The notes below the pieces were generated by a model, which saw nothing but the letters and a program-made list of their open reading frames with translations, was not told where the DNA came from and made no database searches. The translations under genes were made by a program, and so were the position numbers. Below are positions 1 through 12,600 of a DNA stretch of 64,000 nt, piece by piece. Source of the stretch: Leptasterias polaris (lineage: Eukaryota > Echinodermata > Asteroidea > Forcipulatida > Asteriidae); assembly GCA_037783415.1 (NCBI GenBank), contig JAZGTN010000023.1, forward strand, positions 64,501-128,500. Direction: 5' to 3'. Position 1 is the first letter of the stretch. Each line of letters starts with the position of its first letter.

Positions 1-469
1 CCATATTTTTAGTCTGCCCTATTAACTAATTATTTACTTTTCTTCCAACCCTCCATTTTTTCCTTTGTGTTTCCAACTTCTTGTGGTCAAGCCATCCCCT
101 TCCCTCCAAACCCCCCCCCCCCCCTTTGTCTCCATAATCCCTGCTTACCCCCTGCTTTTTCTGAATGCTTTATGCTTTTCTCTCTCCACTCTATCTATTC
201 ATGTATTTTCACTTGACTGCTCTTGTCAGCCTTGTATCCATGTATGTGTGTTGTCTTGTCATTTGCTAGGGTCGAAACGTCAGGCCACTAATTAACTTTT
301 TACATTTATACTACAGGTCCCTTTGGTTGGTAAGCAGTTTGCAACAGCTAATTCTATTTTCTTGAAAAAATAATAACGCGGAAGGGTACAGGAAGTTTTT
401 CAGAATACCGTCCTGCAGTGGTTAAAATCTTCTTACTGATGACTTATGATTTGATCTGGTAATTCTTAC
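1..469. other. KANSL3 intron or downstream sequence, no exon recognised
   Basis: Pyrimidine-rich DNA on the plus strand with a poly-C run at 111-124. A string GGTCGAAACGTCAGGCC at about 271-287 looks like the end of an old dispersed repeat, possibly Penelope-type. No further KANSL3 exon is convincing here. Confidence 0.4.
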
Positions 470-629
470 CATCTTTAGGTTGGTTTCCTTCCCCTCCTTC
501 ATTCCTCAGTATTGAATCAAGCTTAGATTCCCTCTTACTTATAGCCATAGTAGCCATGTATCGAGCATACTGCTCACTGAAACTAGATCCTGGATTGACT
601 TTGGAGAGATTCCCTTGCTTGGAAAGATT
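470..629 (-). CDS. KANSL3: Probable KANSL3 exon L (C-terminal disordered region)
   Basis: A 160-nt open segment in the phase left by exon [54 protein letters not shown]. It is bounded by an acceptor ATAG preceded by a T-rich tract and a donor GTAAGAATT from 469. I cannot match it to a remembered KANSL3 segment, which is expected in this poorly conserved part. The call rests on phase, splice sites and amino-acid composition. Confidence 0.6.
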
Positions 630-3600
630 CTATAGAAATAGAATAAAGTAAAATTCAAAACATTTGAATCTCGCCTTGACGATGTATCTCTTGGCCTATG
701 CTAGTCTGACTGACATGTTTGGTATCAGCATTTCCATCATCTGTGCATCTGATCTTTTCTTTATGTTAATGGAAAAATAAATTGTAACGAGGCTTTACTA
801 AAGAAACAAGGCCTCTTAAATACATTTTTCCAAGGAAGAGTGTTGGGGTAGGGTGGAGGTAGGGTTTGACCACGAGTCAATGAGGATGCCTCTCAAAGGT
901 TTAACTTCAGGTAATTATCATAACAAATGTGATGACACCATAGCATTAGGTTGAAGATTTATGCATTTTAAAACGAAAACAGGATAGACTCAAAAAACAA
1001 ACCAGAGAAAGCAAACAGCTAAACCAATTATTGAGGTTAGAGAAATAAATTACAAAAACAAGATTGAATGCATATCTACCTCGCCAGCGGTCGTTGGTAG
1101 ACTGCTACGTCTTCCCCGCCCGGCTGGGGGAGTCTTACGTCCTTTCAGCTCTAAGGATAAGTCTCGATGAACTCGTTTCTTGCGGTCTTTATCCTTCTCT
1201 TTCTTCTTGCGATTGTCAAGATCAAATTCCGACCGATCAAAACTTTCAGTAACTGATGTGGTGAGAACGGTGCAAAGGAAGTCACTGATTTCATCCTGAT
1301 GGTAAAAACATATCTTTAATTATATCAATGTAAACACCTTATCTATAACTTCCTATTACAAGTAAAAGTAAATTGCCTATGTGAATACAGATTTTAATAT
1401 AAGTAATATTCAAATTGGACGCCCCCAAAAAGGGTAGTTGATAAACAAGACTTGTGAACAGTTTGAAGACTGACACAAGGAAAGGTTTACCTGAATGCAT
1501 CTATCCACCATACTCTGAGTCACTCCTTCAATCTTCTTCTTCATCTTAGACATCCTGAGATGTTCATCTGCACCTCCAACTACCACCAACCCAGTCTCTG
1601 CCCTCATATGCTCCCTTAGATTCTCAATATCATCTTGTGTGCAGACACTAGACTCCTGGCCTGTAACAAAAAGGGTAGGGGTCTTGCTGTCCAGAAGTGG
1701 CTCATCAACTCCCTGCACAAAAACAAACTCTTGTTAACTTTTCAAGCTTACGATATTGCACCCCATTAATCAAAGATCCTCTAATAGTTCGGCCTGAGTT
1801 TGATATGTGCAGTACTGCACTCCAAACTTGACTTTCTTTAGCCAGCATTTTGTGACTTACCCCTCGTGCTCCATTGATACCAGTGACAGGAAAACCAAGA
1901 CATACAACCGCTGTTACATGCTCAACCAATGAAACCTACAAATTTACAATACAAAAATCTTTTCAAAATATTTATAGACAAGATCTCTGACTGACATGTA
2001 AACAATTAAGTAGTAAAAAGAATGTTAACAAACAAAAAATGTTAATGGAAACAATCGAAGGAGGGAATTCCTATTTCTCTTCAACCTTGGGAGGCAGATT
2101 AACGTTGCAAAATAACTATAACTGTAAAGAAAATTTAAAGACAAATAATGTATATAAAGACATTATAAATCTAATTTTTTTCAACTTTTGATGTAACACA
2201 GAACCTTTGAAAAATAAACAATAAATTGAAAACTTACATGGCATGCAATAAGTGCTCCAACAGACCAACCTAGCAGGACAATCTGACGGTTTGGAAAGTG
2301 ACTTTTCAGCTGGTGAACAAAAACAAAAGTGGTTTTATTTGGATTTAAATCTTAAAGACTGTATTTAAATATTTAGCATGCAAACACTGCAAATTTCATA
2401 CAAAATAGATGTATCTGTAGCATTTGTTTTTTTCTTTATACCTTTTGAAGCTCATAGTATTTATATTTCTGTTCCATTGTTTTATTTGTAATCATTCATC
2501 AACAATGTTTTCTTATTTACCGCAATAAACCAGCAAGGATTGGAATCATTAATACAAAGTTCAAGTACACACAATCAAGCTGATTACTTGTCTAAAATAA
2601 TCATTGAGCAAAACAACAAACAATTATACGCAAGTTAAAATTACAGGCACACAAATCTCTTATTCACACCAAAACATAAAACATAAAAAAAGTAAAAAAT
2701 AAGATTCAAGACAATTAAATAAGCACAGAACCAACAATACACTTCTACAAGTTCCACATGGCCCATTTAATTAATTTGCATCTAATGATCTAAGCTTTGG
2801 AACAAGCTCGAAAAACACATTTGTCCATCTCTAACTCCTGATGTCTTTCCAAAATATTTCAAGACCCATGTTTTTGAAAAGTGAATTTTCTCCTTTTCCT
2901 TTGCTCTTTGGTCACCTATACAGCAGCACAGTGATACCATCCTAGTGTTGGAGTGCTGAATCAATTCCCCTACTATTATTACTACATGTACATCAAATAT
3001 AAATCATTATCTTCAAGCAAACTTGAAAACTTGATTTTCTGATGGTACGATCCATGCCAACAAGTGTGATATTAAACCATACTGCAAGGTCTACATCACA
3101 CTGTTTTAAGTCTGTTTATTTCGCTATTATAAGCTGTGCGTCAAGTGTGCTTGAAGATAAATTCATTATCACACACAGGCTCATGGAATACGGATAAACA
3201 TAGCTCGTCTGCGTCCCATATCTGACTTGGCCTTCCACCTTATTGGATATGGGACGCAGAAGCGCTACAGTTTTCCGTATTCAACTCTCAATTGTGTGAT
3301 AACTAGAAATGGTAGTATTATGGATTTCTAATTCTTCAGCATTGGTTGTTTATTTCAATGTTTTCTCCATATCAAGTTAAGATTAATTTTAGCAATTTAT
3401 AAAGTTGAGTAATGCATTATATTGTACATTGGCTATTCTGTTGTTATTAATGCTGAACATATGGAAACCAGCACTACAGCTGGACAGGCTTCAGAGCACA
3501 GGGTGTGATATTCATTGTGGGTTTTTGCTACTAGTTTGTGCATTGTTCGGGAAAGGGAATTTGGGCAGCAAAGCTTCACTCACTTACCTCCATGACTTTA

Positions 3601-6574
3601 GTACGTACAGCGCCAACCATATGCTCTAAGCTTTGAGCAACACTGACGCCACTCCCTCCACTCACAGTATGCATAGTCACTGGAATTACCTTACCAAGGT
3701 TTGCAAGTTGGGCATTCCAGAAACGAACACGGCGAGCAGTCGGAGCAGACGGAAAAGATGGACTGTTTGGGGTTATCACAAGGAGAGGTGAACCTGGTAG
3801 CTTTTTCTAAATAAGAAAAGCATGTGGTTAGAACAATTGCCTACATTATAGTTTGCAGGATAAGGTCTACAGAAAACAACGTACATGTATTATTGTAATG
3901 TATGGAAAACCTCAGAATGTACACAATGGCCTTTTTGTCTTAAGAAGTGGGGTAGCGATTGCAGAATTAATAATAATACAAATCTAATAAAGCCCCAAAT
4001 CTGTCAAATTGACACTCAAGGTGCATTACCCTTATGTAGTAGAAAATAAACGAACAACCCCCACTTAAAAATATTTCAAACCATCCAGAAAAGCTAAACA
4101 AATAGTAACAATACAAGAAAATCAATTATTTTAAAGTTAAAACATTTATAAAAAGATAAGGCCGTCATTAAACACAGCGATAAAAACACCATTATGCTGC
4201 AAATTTTCTCATTAAACAAAACGTATTAAAACGTTTCACATGCACATCATACACATAATAAGTGAGACTTCAAATATTTCTTGAAAGTAACCAAAGCTGT
4301 AGTTGTAGCCAATCCCAGTGTCAGCAAACTGCTCCACAGAAATAGTTACTAGTTATGACTGTTCAATAACCTCATGTGCTACTTTTTGAAGGATCATCAA
4401 TAGGTGTGAAACTAATGTTGTTGTACTAAGCTAAACAAAAATAAACTTACTCAGGTTCTTGAAACTAGTTAAGACTTGCTAAATCCACAGTATGAGTTTA
4501 TACAGTCAAAATTGTTCCACTTCACGTTGGGTGAAATTGTTTCTACAACCAAAAACAACTTTGGAGTGCCCTCATTTGTTTTTTTTCAGTCAGTCATACA
4601 GCTGACATCTATATCCAATTAAACATTCCATTGTGTAATCACTGATTCCAGATCTTTGTCCTTTTGTAAACACAAATTATGTATATCATTGCATTTGGCT
4701 CAATAGGAGGCAAGTTCAAATGCTCCAAGATTCCAGCACACACGGTAGATTAACGACCTAGGCTTTAATACGCGGATGAGGTTTTGCACATCAAAGTGAA
4801 CACAAACTCATATTTTCTCACAAGAGAACAACAAATCTCTGTTCTTATTATGAGAATTGTTGTAGTCTTTCCTTTGTAAGTTGGGTTTCCTAGTGACAAT
4901 GGTATTTTCAAAGGAAAATTATTACTTTGGAAACTCTAAAAGTTCCAAAAATAATACAAAGGAGAGGTACATAATTGTTTTAAATCTGTATTAAATCCAA
5001 AGTAGTTAAAATAATTTACCGGTTTATGTTGACTCAATACACCCACAGCAGGATCCCATGGTCTCTTTAGGAGAAGCATCAAGGCCTCAGAGCTTGCTGC
5101 ACTACAACGACTTGAAGATGTTGACAAACTTATCATTTTATCAATCAAGGCAGGCACCTTAGAATGGAAAGACAATAATTATTGTACTAATCTGATGTGA
5201 CATTTAGGGAATCATTATAGGATGGGGAATCATTATAGGATAGTGAAGCATTATAGGACAAGGAACCATTATAGGACAAGGAACCATTATAGGGTTAGGG
5301 AATCATTATCGGGTTAGGGAATCATTATAGGACAAGGAATCATTATAGGATAGTGAAGCATTATAGGACAGTGAAGCATTATAGGATAAGGAATCATTAT
5401 AGGATGGGGAATCATTATAGGATGGGGAATCATTATAGAATAGTGAAGCATTATAGGACAGTGAAGCATTATAGGACAGTGAAGCATTATAGGACAGTGA
5501 AGCATTATAGAATAGGGAAGCATTATAGGACAGGGAAGCATTATAGGACAGGGAAGCATTATAGGACAGGGAAGCATTATAGGATAGGGAATCATTATAT
5601 GATAGGAAAGCATTATAGGATAGTGAAGCATTATAGGATAGTGAAGCATTATAGAATAGGGAATCATTATAGGATAGGGAATCATTATAGGATAGGGAAT
5701 CATTATAGGATAGGGAATCATTATAGGATGGGGAATCATTATAGGATGGGGAATCATTATAGAATAGTGAAGCATTATAGGACAGGGAAGCATTATAGGA
5801 CAGGGAAGCATTATAGGACAGGGAAGCATTATAGAATAGGGAATCATTATAGAATAGGGAATCATTATAGAATAGGGAATCATTATAAAATAGGGAAGCA
5901 TTATAAAATAGGGAAGCATTATAGAATAGGGAATCATTATAGAATAGGGAAGCATTACAGGATGGGGAAGCATTATAGAATGGGGAAGCATTATAGAAAA
6001 GGGAATCATTATAGGATAGGGAATCATTATATGATAGGAAAGCATTATAGAATGGGGAAGCATTATAGAATGGGGAAGCATTATAGAATGGGGAAGCATT
6101 ATAGGACAGGGAAGCATTATAGGACAGGGAAGCATTATAGGACAGGGAATCATTATAAAATAGGGAAGCATTATAGAACAGGGAAGCATTATAGAATAGG
6201 GAAGCATTATAGAATAGGGAATCATTATAGAATAGGGAAGCATTATAGAATAGGGAGCATTACAGGATAAGGAAGCATTATAGAATGGGAAAGCTTTATA
6301 GAACAATTGTTTTTAAGGAATGCCAGTGTCAGAAGCCATTTAACCTGTAGTTGTGCCATATAGCCAGGGATTATACCCATGTTTACAACCTGGGAATATT
6401 TGATATTTCAAATGCTATTGTTACATGAATATCACAAATGCAATTTTTTTGAAATTTGTGCACGATACCTTTGATTTAAGGGTCTGTAAAACATCCAGAT
6501 AAATGGACAGGAGAGATGAGCTTAAGCTATCTATCAGAACGCTGTGTAGCCATTGTGTCAACTTGCCATCCTGC

Positions 6575-6606
<32 letters not shown>

Positions 6607-9600
6607 ATGAATTACTACAATAATGTGTAAACACATAATGTTCTTTGTCCCTGGTGCAAAATTGCATGTTTTTATACTGTCTAAAATGCTCGTTCTTAAT
6701 TGCTAAATTCAGGGTGCCCGAGGTGCACTCGGCACTCTGGTTGTTAAGGCATCTGCTCTTGACTGCTGGGAGTCATGGGTTCAACTGTCAGAATCAATCT
6801 GGAACACAAGACTAAGATTAACGACAAGTCTTGGATGGTCTGAGGCTGACACTGAGATTTGCAAACATACAGAACGTTTGTTAATCAAAACATTCTTCTC
6901 AAATTAAACAATCGGCTTTTTCTATAAACAAATGTTACATTAAAGCTGAAATGAAAACTTACTTTATTTACTTTTTTTATTACATGAGTATTTTTAAAGG
7001 GGCTCTGAATAATTTTGATTTTAACGTTTTATGACCGAGTAGATATAGATACTGTTTAATAATTGTTTTACACTTAAAATTTGGATTTAGTAATAGAGAA
7101 TTCAAGTCAAAAATGCACATCTTCACGCGGCTTTTTTCAGCCAAAAATGAAAATCTGTTATGTATAATAATAATTTATGCATATGACCTATTAACGTCAC
7201 TGGTGGTTAGTACAGTAGAGTTTGACATAAATAACAAACAATTACAAGAATAAACATGCGAAATAATCATTTTCCATCTTTGCATCAAAACCTGCAAAGT
7301 GACACTTCTTTTATGGGAAAGTTGACACGAAACAACTACAAGCTGATGTGTCTGTTACAGCTCATGAGATGATCTGCTTTAACATGGAAAGGTAAGTCCT
7401 TGGCTTCCTGCTTTCCCCCTGCTTCACCAGCAGCAGTGGCCGAAACTTTGGATGAAACTTTTTACTGGTAAATAAATTTGTTTACATGTTGTTCAAAATA
7501 TTTAGAAGGAAATGGGCAAACAAAAAGAAAGAATGTGTGGTGGTCGGAACAAGAAAAAATTCTGACAGCGGTGGTCGGGGAATCATGAGTGCCGGGCGGG
7601 TTTTACGACACCAACCACCTTGGGCAGAACCCTCCCACATGTAGAGGTGTCTTTCTCTTTCATGATCAATAACAGGCCATGGCATTGTTGTTCTCGGTAG
7701 TTCATATGTGATTTATTACTAGGTGTTCGGGCAATCTGCCCGGAACAGTACTTGTTTTTGTTCCTTTTTTTTTTTTTTTTTTTTTTTTAATACTGTTCTT
7801 CTTATCCCCAGCGATTGTTCGCTAACAAAAGCACACTTCACAAGCTCACGCAACCTTCAAACTTTAGATATCGTTAAATAATCATTAGTAGATGAAACCG
7901 TTAACTCATGAACCACACGATGGATTTTTACAATCCATACATCATCGGAAAGGCCTTTTAAGACTCAACAATCGCTACACAGAGATGATATCGCTATGAC
8001 ATTAACTTCTGGTCCAAAACGGGCGTTAAAGCCAACGTATATATATTAATCGGCATTTTAAACTGTGTGTATAGAGAAAAGCACTGCGGCTGGCTGTTCT
8101 GCTCCATTGATCATAAGGTTCAAAGCCCACGGAGTCTTTGTATAGTAGTCCCACATTTCAAACGTTAGCAGTATGGTGGCGCTATATCAAATTAATGGTC
8201 ATGCTTTTACCGCGCTCTGTGGCATTATTGGCTCGCTCTGTGACAGATACCGGCCCGTTTTAGTCGATCAACAAAGACACACTTTCCAAGATCACATAAA
8301 CTTGAAGCATCACACATTGTTAGTTATTAATTAGTAGATGAATCTGTTGCAATGGCGTCATCAGGTGTCAAATTACAAGCATTTTAAACATTACATATTT
8401 AACTCGAATCAAGATAAGAGACTCTAGGCTGCTTTTTGCGGGATTATACAAAGGTAATCAGGTCTTAATTTTTGTTATTGTGTGCGTGACATCAAAGGGA
8501 TTGTATACGTTTGGTAATTGGAACCCACTGTTTGTTTCAATCCTATAATCTTGTAGATACATAAAACTAAACTGTGAAAATTTTATTTCAAAAGGTGGTA
8601 GCATTTTGGGGATATTGCCGAAAATCTAGAGTGGTTATGTCCACGCAGGAAGAATAATCTGCAATTGAAATACACTATCTGAGAAACGTTACTGCAGTAA
8701 TGCTTCCCAGATTCAAATTTTGGGGGATAAAAGTGATCTTTTTCCATATCCGCAGTACTTTGAAGTAAAAAGTTTCTCAAAATGCATTTCAAAGCTGCTG
8801 TACTTCTTACCAAGTAAGTTTTTATTGCCATTAATCTTCAGAGTCATTACCAAACGTATACAGACCCTTTCTGACCTCTTTTCCTCTGTAATTTGGACTT
8901 CAAGCTGATATGAGTAATATCCCAGATTTGAACGTCATGCCGAACACCTTTTTTGTTATGTAACAAAAATTTATATCTAGTTATTATTATTATTATTATT
9001 ATTATTATTTGCCATAAAAACAGTACATAACAAAATACAAGACAATATACCCCAAGATGGGCGAGGGACAGCAAAAGCAAATACATACATGTACTACATG
9101 TATGATCCGTAGATCTGTTGCCCCACATCTGGGGTACACACAAATATAAATAAGGATATTTTTTAGTACAGAAGGCAATAATAACATGAGTTAAATAAAC
9201 AATAACAAAAAATAAATAACTAAAAATAATTAAATACAATAATGCACAAGTTAATGGGCTAAAGCAACAATTAAGAGGGTGGGTCACAAAAATAAACACC
9301 CCAGCGGCCAGCCATACACAGCAAGAAAAGAGTGTGCCATCCAAAACTGTTGACAGTGGGTGATAAAAAACCCAGACCCAACACCAGCCACACTCCCCTC
9401 CCTGGAAAAAAAATGTACAAATTAAATACAAATAAAGGAAATAGTAAAAAAACAAACATACTCTGATATTATATATAAATGAAAAGAAAAAAATTAAGAT
9501 ACATGTACAGACAGGAAGCCCTTCCCATCCCAGACAGATAATCTAAGTGAATTGAGGAAGCTGTGGAAAGGCAACAACAAAAGAGAGTTACGAATGCTTT

Positions 9601-12600
9601 CTGGTAAACCAGACCAAAGTCTGGGGAAAAGATGAGGAGCAGATAAATGTAATGCGTCAGTTCTGGCATACAGGTGTTTGAAGGTCAGAACATCAGGATA
9701 CCTATGGTTGACAGAAATGGTGTCTGCCACATCACAATGAATAAGATTAAACTTACACTTAATGAAAAAAAATAAAATAAAAAATTACGACGAATTGACA
9801 AAGACAACCAATTAAGGGCCACGAGTCTATCAGGGTACATGTAGGACAGCACACCCATCCTCTGACCAAGAATAAAACAAGTGGCACGCTTCTGTACACG
9901 TTCAAGGGCCTGAATTTGATGGGATATATGAGGGAGCCATGCTGGCATACCGTATTCTAAGATGGGGAGAACCAGTAGAGACAGAACTTGGCTGAAACAG
10001 AGGAATTGAAAGCAATGGTCTTAATGAGGCCCAATGTTCTATTGGCACTAGAAACAACATTTTTAACATGGTTGCTCCAAGAAAGCTGAGCATTCAGAGT
10101 GACTCCAAGGTATTTCACAGAGATTGTGGGAAGCAAGGGAAAACCTGAAAGAGTGTAAACAGGGGGGGGGGGGGGTGAGAGAGTGTTTACGTGAAATATG
10201 CATGATTTTGGATTTGGTAGGGTTGACGTATACTGCAGAACCGTAACAAGCTAAGGTGTGAACTCACTTTGCCCACGAAGAAAGAAAAATCCACAAATCT
10301 AAAATCCATTGAAAATCGCCTTGCCGATTATATGCATGTTGGATCTTCAAATTAAAAGTCACATTCACGGCCATGTTGATAGGAAATAGTGCAAACCAGG
10401 GGTGTATTTGGGTTAGCTCTGTATGAGTATATAGGCAGGCCTAAATCAACTAGCCACCACTGACGTCACAAGTCATTTGAGTATATAGGCAGGCCTAAAT
10501 CAACTAGCCACCACTGACGTCACAAGTCATTTGAGTATATAGGCAGGCCTAAATCAACTAGCCACCACTGACGTCACAAGTCATTTGAGTATATAGGCAG
10601 GCCTAAATCAACTAGCCACCACTGACGTCACAAGTCATTTGTCAAGTGGTTTTCTTGAGCTCTTGTTTTTCAGACACAAATCCTTTTCATCCTGTTTTAG
10701 TTCGATGTTAAGAACTCATGTTTTCCTGTTTTCATCTATTTGAAAATATAACAACTCAATATTTCAGAGCACCTTAGATGCGCCCTATAACAAATATATT
10801 TGACCCACTTACCCAACCAATGGAGGCAAGAGTCCTGCGTACTTTCTTGGCGCACTTGTCAAGATGAATTCGTCTTAAGACTGGCTCATTAGGATTCTAA
10901 ACAATCAATAGTTAAAAAGAAATTAAAAGACACAAGTTAAAGTTATGTACTCTGGGTATATTTACATGTACTTCATATCCACACAGTTTTCTTACATGAC
11001 AAGGAGAGTTCCCTGTTCTTGGCTCATCTTCTACCCATGTACAGTCAAGGTAAAGGTCACTTCAGTCTATGGTACATGAACATCTACCAATGTGTCAGTT
11101 TGATTTGTTATGAAACACTAAGATGGAACACTCAATCAGTTTTTACCGAGTAAGCATGAGGAATACAAACTAAAACTGAAACGCAGATAGATGAATGCGG
11201 ATAGATAGTATCTTGACTAACAATTTAAAGATTATCAACAGCTGATATCTTTGCAAACTATGTCCAATTGAACAGAAGAATAACTAGTATTAAGTACAGA
11301 GTAAATATTTCCTCTGCCCCTTCAAACTTGAGGTAGCACACCTCTTTACATTCAGCACCCACTCCACTCAATTGTTGCCATTGTAAAGGAAATGAGTATT
11401 AATAAAAATATGTCTTGTGTCATTTATGAGCTTTTCCCTTTATCTCTATTTTTCAAGCTCACAATTTGAATGTGCAGATGGAATTATCACACATCTGTTC
11501 AAGAGTGCTGCATTCTTGTCAGTTTACAGACTAACTAAATTTGCTTTAATCATCTATTTGAATAAACACAAACTGACTATACTTGATATTAGTGAACCCT
11601 ACTATTACTGCAAGGTGGCAATATTTAACTGGTAATTGAATAAAACTTTACAAAGAATGCAGGAATACATCTCAACTAAGTCTTGATACAAACTACAAAG
11701 TTTATGGAAAAAGCCCATGCTGGTACAACAGACCATGCAGACCCAAGTACTGATGAGGTCAGTTTGTTTACCACTTTGCAAAAGAATGGAAACCATTGCA
11801 TTTCTGCACAACTGTCAGAAATGCAGTACTCAGTCACATCACTTGGGCAATGCAGTAAACAAACCATGACATCATCAGTACAGGGGTCAACTCATGACAC
11901 AAATAGATGTTTTCTTTTATGTGCACACGATTATTTAGTCTTCACACTAAGACAGTAAGAGCTGGTGATGTGAGAATGACTGGAATGGCAGCACAAATAC
12001 TATGAAGATTCTATACTCACCCCTTCATAGGCTAATCGTGCCAACCGGTCTGACTGCAGATGCTTAATAATTTTATCAAACAATTTGTTTTGGTGGCTGG
12101 TCCATCCAATTCTAAAATGTTAAAACAATAAGAATAGCAATTAACAAAATTAACTTACATTAAATAAAACTAGGCAAGCTGTTTATTATATTTTGTTTTC
12201 ATAGAAAAAGACTGGTTTTTTTGTCAGTGAGTCACTGTATTCCGAATAAGAAAATGATGGCAGCCTACAACTCAGAGAGATCATGAATCAGCAAATGTTT
12301 TTAATGATTTCTTGAAGAGTGTGTACATCAGAAACACTGCAAGAACAGAGGTCTAAACATGCAGGCACACATAGTTGCAGACTTTACTCCAGGGGATGTT
12401 ATTGTTATCAAGAAATTTGACAATTAGCAACCAGATAAGCCACCTGGAATCAACAAAATCCATCTGCATGTTTTGAAAGAGTGCTCCACAGAGATGGCAG
12501 TTCCTGTACACTACATGTACATCTAAAAGAAGTTATTGGAAAAATGTTGTTGAAATCCATAAGCTCTTGTAAATTCTAGCCTACCAAAGATATCCACATA

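Noticed and set aside
5314..6306. Long repetitive open frames on both strands (330 and 305 codons)
   Set aside because: They are produced by an 18-bp tandem repeat free of stops in both directions, inside a KANSL3 intron. There is no non-repeat domain, so they are listed as a repeat.
6710..6890. Possible tRNA-SINE head (GGTTGTTAAGGCATCTG, GGGTTCAACTG)
   Set aside because: The box-like strings are too weak and no body or tail shared with other SINEs is visible.
8847..9455. 202-codon ORF on the minus strand
   Set aside because: It spans the LINE 3' UTR, the (AAT)n tail and part of the Helentron-like element. The composition is hydrophobic by chance with no domain.
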